Assembly (NCBI GenBank): GCA_027064665.1
Contig: JAMOPH010000267.1
Location: 1-10,374, forward strand
Direction of reading: 5' to 3'
DNA length: 10,374 nucleotides
Origin: a bacterium
Lineage (GTDB): Bacteria; UBP14; UBA6098; B30-G16
Shown here: in pieces, positions 6,471-10,374 of the stretch
How positions within the stretch are numbered: the stretch's first letter is position 1
Layout: each line of letters starts with the position of its first letter
The notes under the pieces: model-generated
Told to the model about the DNA's origin: nothing
Database searches by the model: none
The model's input: the letters and a program-made list of their open reading frames with translations, nothing else
Made by a program: the position numbers and the translations under genes

Positions 6471-9400
6471 CGGCATCCGATGCACATAAGCAACTTCTGA
6501 AGATGCTCTACACCGACGAGTTGACCCGCATCTACAACCGTCGGTATCTGAAGGAACAGATTCCCAGATATCTTGCGCAGGCGAAACAGAAAAATCTGCC
6601 CGTGGCGTTTTATATGTTTGACCTTGACAATTTCAAGGGAATCAACGACACCTACGGGCATCAGACAGGCGACAGGGCACTGGTGCACTTTGCCCGGATA
6701 ATCGTGGGCACCTTCAAGCGAATCGGGATTCCAATCCGCTATGCCGGCGACGAGTTTGTGGTCGTTGCGCCCGGAGTGGACCGCCAGAGGGCAAAAGCCC
6801 TCGGCGAGATGGTGGAAAAAGGTCTGTCCGCAACGCCGCTGGTGGTTGAGGGGAAACAAATCAAACTTGGATGCAGTATCGGTGTTGCAATTTTCCCCGC
6901 AAACGGCGAGGATGTTGACACGCTCTTTGCGAGAGCCGACGAGGCGCTGTATATCTCAAAGCATCAGGGCAAGGGGCGGGTAACCGTATATCCCGAGTCG
7001 GGGAGACTTTTGACTCCCGAAAAGTTGGACTCAATCCTGTCAAGCCCCTGCATAGTGGGCAGGGATGAGATTCTCTCGTTTGTGGATTCGCACTTCACCC
7101 CGCAGGGAAACCCGAAAATTTTCCCAATCGTGCATGGTCCCGCCGGCTCCGGGAAATCAAGGATAATACGCTATGCCCGGGAGCGGGCACGGAAAAATCT
7201 GGCGTTCTGTATGTCCGGCAGGGGATATTCGTTCTGGCAGAGCGAACCGTATGGCGCGATATTTTCCACCCTCAGCAGTTTCTTTGAGACCAATCAGGAA
7301 ATCTCAAACTTTGTGTTTGAGAGCCTTGACGCCGACGCCAAGGCGGTTCTTAAGCCCCGCATCTTTGCGTGGGACAGCAAACCTCTTGAGGGCGCCGAGC
7401 CGGTTGAAAACCCCTCAAATGTTGAGATTTACGAGAGTTTGATGAAGACATTTTTGATTCTTGGGCGGCGGGGAACCGGCGCAGTCCTTCTGGACGATGC
7501 CGACCAGATTGACCCGCCGTCTCTGCAGTTGTTTGATGCCCTGTTCGCCGAGGAGAATGTGAATGTGCTGTTTATGATGGCTCTCAACGCCGATGATGCC
7601 GCCGAAGCCGACGAGAAAACCCTCCAACTTCTGGGCACTATGAAAAATGTCTCCCGCTTGGGAGAGATTAGAAAATTTGAACTGTCCCCCCTCACCATTG
7701 ATGATATTAGGGAGTTCGTCTCAAGGACCTTTGGCGGCGCAGGTTTTCCGCCCGAGGTTGAGGAGCAACTTCTCCGCAATTCAGGGGGAAACCCCCTTTT
7801 CATCGTGGAGACAATGTCATACCTCCTCCAGACCGGCAAAATCTACACCGACGGCGACAACTGGATTTTGGGCGGTGTCACCGCTGACGATATCCCGCTT
7901 CACTTTGAGGAACTGCTGAAAATGCGCCTTATGCAGATAAAGCCCGAGGAACTTGATGTCCTCAAATTAGCCTCAATTATGGGCGAGAAAATCAGCGCAA
8001 AGCAACTTGGCGAACTGACCGGACTCAACCCCCATCAGGTTATGGATATTCTGGGCAATGCCCGCCGGCTCCTTCTGATTGAGGAAACTCCCAACCCCGA
8101 TGAGTATGTGTTCTCCCACAAGATGGTGCGCTCGGTGCTGTATTCTCTGCTGTCGGAGGAGGAGAAGAAAAAATATCACATCCTTGCGGCGGAGATTGAG
8201 AAAAAATACAGCGAGGGCGCCCTTGAGCGGGTCGTCGGAAGGCTGGCATATCACTATCAGAACGCCGGCGAATTGGAAAAAGCCGCCAGTTTGTTCTCTA
8301 CTTTCAAGGACCAGATGGACAGCGTGCTGATTTTCACCTCGTCAATGGCGAAGGAATCCCCGCTGGCAGAAGAAGATTTGGGCAAAGCCGTTGAGACCGC
8401 CCGGGCGTTCAAGGTCGCAATGCAGAACCTCAGGCTCTATCCCCGGGAAAACCAGAATGTGATAAAGTCGGTGCAGAGGCTCAAGGAGGCGCTTGATTAT
8501 TTCCTCGCCGAGAAAACCGAGGCGCTGTCAATCTCTTTGACCGCCGAGACGATGGTGTTCAACGGGCAACCGCCCCCGCCGGACAAAAACGATGCCCGCC
8601 TGACACAGGAACTGTATTCGCAGTTGAGCAGTTATGGTCTTCAGGGGGTGCTGTTCATCCGCGGGCTGACCGAGGAGGAGATTATTGATTTCCTTGAGGT
8701 CTTCACGCAAAAGCCCGAGGAGGTCGCCACCCGCTGGGACGAGATTGTTGAGGAGAAAAAACTTGAGCACATTCTCCCCGACAGGAAAGTCTTTGTCGCC
8801 GTTGGGGAACACAAAATTGTGCTGGACAGCCGTGAGGTGATTGCCCGGACGCTCGGCGAGGAGGGAGGCACCGGCGAAAAAGTCCAGCAGGTATCTCCCC
8901 AGTTCACCGAGGAGCAGATTCAGAAAATTCAAAACCTTGTGGAGGAATTCAAAAAGGACAAGGAGGAACTTATCGCCGCCCTTCGTTCGGGCAACCTTGA
9001 CAATCAGGTTCTTGAGCGCCTCATAAGCCTTCTGGAGCGGATATCCGGGGAAAGCGTGCTGACCGCTCCTGTTCAGCGGGCAGAGGAGAAAAAGCCCGCC
9101 GGAGCAGAAAAGAAGGTGCCGAAATCCCCCGAGGAGCGCTACGCCGATGTCCTGCCGGATATGGAGTTGGTTGAACAGAGCGAGGCGGATATAGAACTTG
9201 CCTTTGACGACCTTGTGGCGGAGGACACGCTGGTTCGGGCGAAAGCCGCCGCCTGGCTGATAAAACAGCCGCCGGAAAAAGTTGTCCCGGCGGCGGTTGA
9301 GGTGGTCTGCTCGCCGCACCAGCCCCTGAAAAAGCGCAAACTTGCCGCCGCCGTGGTGGCTAAAATGGGCAAGAAGGCAGTTGATATGTTCTTGGACAAA

Positions 9401-9964
9401 ATCTCTCCCGCTATGCCCGAGGAATACCTCATAAATTTCCTCAATGTGGCAGAGTTGTTCGCGGAAAGTCCAAAATTTTTCACCAAACTGCAGGAACTTG
9501 TCATCTCGGCGCCTGAGGGTGTGGTCAAAAGAACCTTCGCACTTCTGAGAAGAATCCCGAATAAAGCGGTGAACCAAATTTTGGTGGAACTTTTCTCGCG
9601 AGCAACGGGCAAACTCAAAATTGAGGTCCTCGGGCTCATTGCCGAGCGGGGAATAAGAGAAATTGTGCCCGAACTTGTGGAGATTATAAAACCCGTCAAG
9701 ATGTGGGAGCAGGAGAGACAGGTTCAACTTCAGGTCTATGCGTGCAATGCGCTGGGGATACTCAGGGCAACCGAGGCGGAGGATGCACTGATTGCTGCGG
9801 CGCAGGTGCCCAAGCCGTGGACTTTGCTAAAGCCCAAGCCCGAGCCGGTAAGAATTGCCGCAATAAAGGCATTAAAAAATTTGCCCCCCGACGAAAAAAT
9901 CGCTAAATTGTTTGAAAGTCTCAAAAAGGACAAATCTCCCGCAGTGCGCAAAACTGTGGGGTGA
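6467..9964 (+). CDS. Multidomain GGDEF diguanylate cyclase fused to STAND-like ATPase and HEAT-like repeats
   Basis: The 1165-residue product has no signal peptide or membrane segment, so it should be cytosolic. Residues 15-175 form a GGDEF domain: DELTRIYNRRYL, FDLDNFKGINDTYGHQTGD (51-69) with Asp52, Asn60 and Asp69, and the active-site turn AGDEF (93-97). The allosteric RxxD site is absent (KRIG in its place). Residues about 195-460 are a P-loop ATPase of the AAA_16/STAND type: VGRDE (197-201), Walker A GPAGSGKS (224-231), Walker B VLLDDAD (340-346), and NSGGNPLFIVE (438-448). Residues 480-615 are helical, winged-helix/TPR-like. A middle domain (about 635-790) contains LRLYPRENQNV. A charged linker (865-890) leads to HEAT-like helices (905-1160). 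Likely role: c-di-GMP synthesis gated by ATP binding and partner sensing. It overlaps gmhB by 4 nt. Confidence 0.85.
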   Translation: MTASDAHKQLLKMLYTDELTRIYNRRYLKEQIPRYLAQAKQKNLPVAFYMFDLDNFKGINDTYGHQTGDRALVHFARIIVGTFKRIGIPIRYAGDEFVVVAPGVDRQRAKALGEMVEKGLSATPLVVEGKQIKLGCSIGVAIFPANGEDVDTLFARADEALYISKHQGKGRVTVYPESGRLLTPEKLDSILSSPCIVGRDEILSFVDSHFTPQGNPKIFPIVHGPAGSGKSRIIRYARERARKNLAFCMSGRGYSFWQSEPYGAIFSTLSSFFETNQEISNFVFESLDADAKAVLKPRIFAWDSKPLEGAEPVENPSNVEIYESLMKTFLILGRRGTGAVLLDDADQIDPPSLQLFDALFAEENVNVLFMMALNADDAAEADEKTLQLLGTMKNVSRLGEIRKFELSPLTIDDIREFVSRTFGGAGFPPEVEEQLLRNSGGNPLFIVETMSYLLQTGKIYTDGDNWILGGVTADDIPLHFEELLKMRLMQIKPEELDVLKLASIMGEKISAKQLGELTGLNPHQVMDILGNARRLLLIEETPNPDEYVFSHKMVRSVLYSLLSEEEKKKYHILAAEIEKKYSEGALERVVGRLAYHYQNAGELEKAASLFSTFKDQMDSVLIFTSSMAKESPLAEEDLGKAVETARAFKVAMQNLRLYPRENQNVIKSVQRLKEALDYFLAEKTEALSISLTAETMVFNGQPPPPDKNDARLTQELYSQLSSYGLQGVLFIRGLTEEEIIDFLEVFTQKPEEVATRWDEIVEEKKLEHILPDRKVFVAVGEHKIVLDSREVIARTLGEEGGTGEKVQQVSPQFTEEQIQKIQNLVEEFKKDKEELIAALRSGNLDNQVLERLISLLERISGESVLTAPVQRAEEKKPAGAEKKVPKSPEERYADVLPDMELVEQSEADIELAFDDLVAEDTLVRAKAAAWLIKQPPEKVVPAAVEVVCSPHQPLKKRKLAAAVVAKMGKKAVDMFLDKISPAMPEEYLINFLNVAELFAESPKFFTKLQELVISAPEGVVKRTFALLRRIPNKAVNQILVELFSRATGKLKIEVLGLIAERGIREIVPELVEIIKPVKMWEQERQVQLQVYACNALGILRATEAEDALIAAAQVPKPWTLLKPKPEPVRIAAIKALKNLPPDEKIAKLFESLKKDKSPAVRKTVG

Positions 9965-9967
9965 AAT

Positions 9968-9975
9968 AAGGAGGG
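9968..9975 (+). promoter_or_regulatory. Ribosome binding site of the DUF366 gene
   Basis: AAGGAGGG lies 5 nt before the ATG at 9981, directly after the stop of the GGDEF gene, supporting both the start and an operon. Confidence 0.8.
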
Positions 9976-9980
9976 TTCTG

Positions 9981-10374
9981 ATGCCTGAAAGTTATAGGAT
10001 GGATTACATAATGGTGCCCGAACCGATGACTATGACGATTGAGGCGATGAAACCTCACTGGGCACTGAAGAAATTTGACCTGTGGGGAGATTCGCTGGTG
10101 GTGTTCCGCGGTCCCATTGATGTCAAGCCGGACGAAATTATTGACCTGAAGGATTTCAAGTCGGGCACCGTTTTCCCCAAAGGCGAGATGCTCCACTTTG
10201 TGATAGAGCACTTCGGCGACGCTTTAGAGACCGGGATTTTGCGCCAGCATATTCTGGTGTCAATCGCTGAGGAGAAACTCGCCCACAGGATAGGCGATGC
10301 GAAAAAAATCCTTCGCTGGGGCGACGACCTTTTTGACGAGGACCAGCGGCTGAGCATCACCGCTGTGGCGCCCA
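9981..10374 (+). CDS. DUF366 family protein, N-terminal 131 residues, cut by window edge
   Basis: The frame is open from the ATG at 9981 to the right end. I recognise the DUF366 pattern, an uncharacterised family found in bacteria and archaea: GDSLVVFRGP (36-45), DLKDFKSG (55-62), EMLHFVIEHF (69-78), LRQ (87-89), and RWGDDLF (112-118). The conserved charged and aromatic residues suggest a small soluble protein, but no reaction is known to me and I assign none. The N-terminal 20 residues are Met-rich; internal ATGs at 9999 and 10011 are possible, but the strong ribosome binding site favours 9981. It is 16 nt downstream of the GGDEF-ATPase gene on the same strand, so it is probably co-transcribed with it and gmhB. 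The remaining C-terminal part lies outside the window. Confidence 0.8.
   Translation, partial: MPESYRMDYIMVPEPMTMTIEAMKPHWALKKFDLWGDSLVVFRGPIDVKPDEIIDLKDFKSGTVFPKGEMLHFVIEHFGDALETGILRQHILVSIAEEKLAHRIGDAKKILRWGDDLFDEDQRLSITAVAP

Noticed and set aside
8528..9727. Long minus-strand open frame (399 codons) opposite the GGDEF-ATPase gene
   Set aside because: It is antisense to a continuous multidomain protein and has no recognisable motif; high G+C antisense frames stay open by chance.

Overview
The window looks like a chromosomal segment of a Gram-negative-type (diderm) bacterium with mid-range G+C. The outer-membrane markers are an LptD-type LPS assembly protein and a heptose-bisphosphate phosphatase (GmhB). 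RNase Y and YmdB together with strong AGGAGG-type ribosome binding sites argue against a typical gammaproteobacterium. I suspect a deltaproteobacterial-type or FCB-related candidate phylum, but nothing here fixes the lineage. No tRNA, rRNA, CRISPR array, insertion sequence or phage gene is visible.

Layout. (1) 1-1872, minus: the N-terminal 624 residues of LptD, running off the left edge. (2) 1873-1977: divergent control region; a perfect 9-bp inverted repeat holds the lptD start codon in its loop, and a promoter and ribosome binding site face hpt. (3) 1978-2502, plus: hypoxanthine phosphoribosyltransferase. (4) 2503-2624: convergent gap with a long-range inverted repeat. (5) 2625-5713, minus: an operon-like block in transcription order zapB-like coiled coil, zapA, rny (RNase Y), ymdB. 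It links cell division to RNA turnover and is probably driven by one or two sigma70-like promoters at 5766-5844. (6) 5714-5897: divergent promoter region. (7) 5898 to the right edge, plus: gmhB, a 1165-residue GGDEF-ATPase-HEAT protein overlapping gmhB by ATGA, and a DUF366 gene 16 nt further on, cut by the window end.

Together the genes cover envelope biogenesis (LptD, GmhB), division (ZapA and the ZapB-like protein), RNA decay and nucleotide signalling (RNase Y, YmdB), purine salvage (Hpt) and cyclic-di-GMP signalling. The most unusual item is the large fusion of a diguanylate cyclase to a STAND-like ATPase, a helical/TPR-like region, an uncharacterised middle domain and C-terminal HEAT-like repeats, in a translationally coupled operon with gmhB and a DUF366 protein. 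A second theme is that lptD and gmhB lack Shine-Dalgarno sequences and have -10-like hexamers only 6-8 nt before the start codon, unlike hpt, ymdB, rny, the zapB-like gene and the DUF366 gene.
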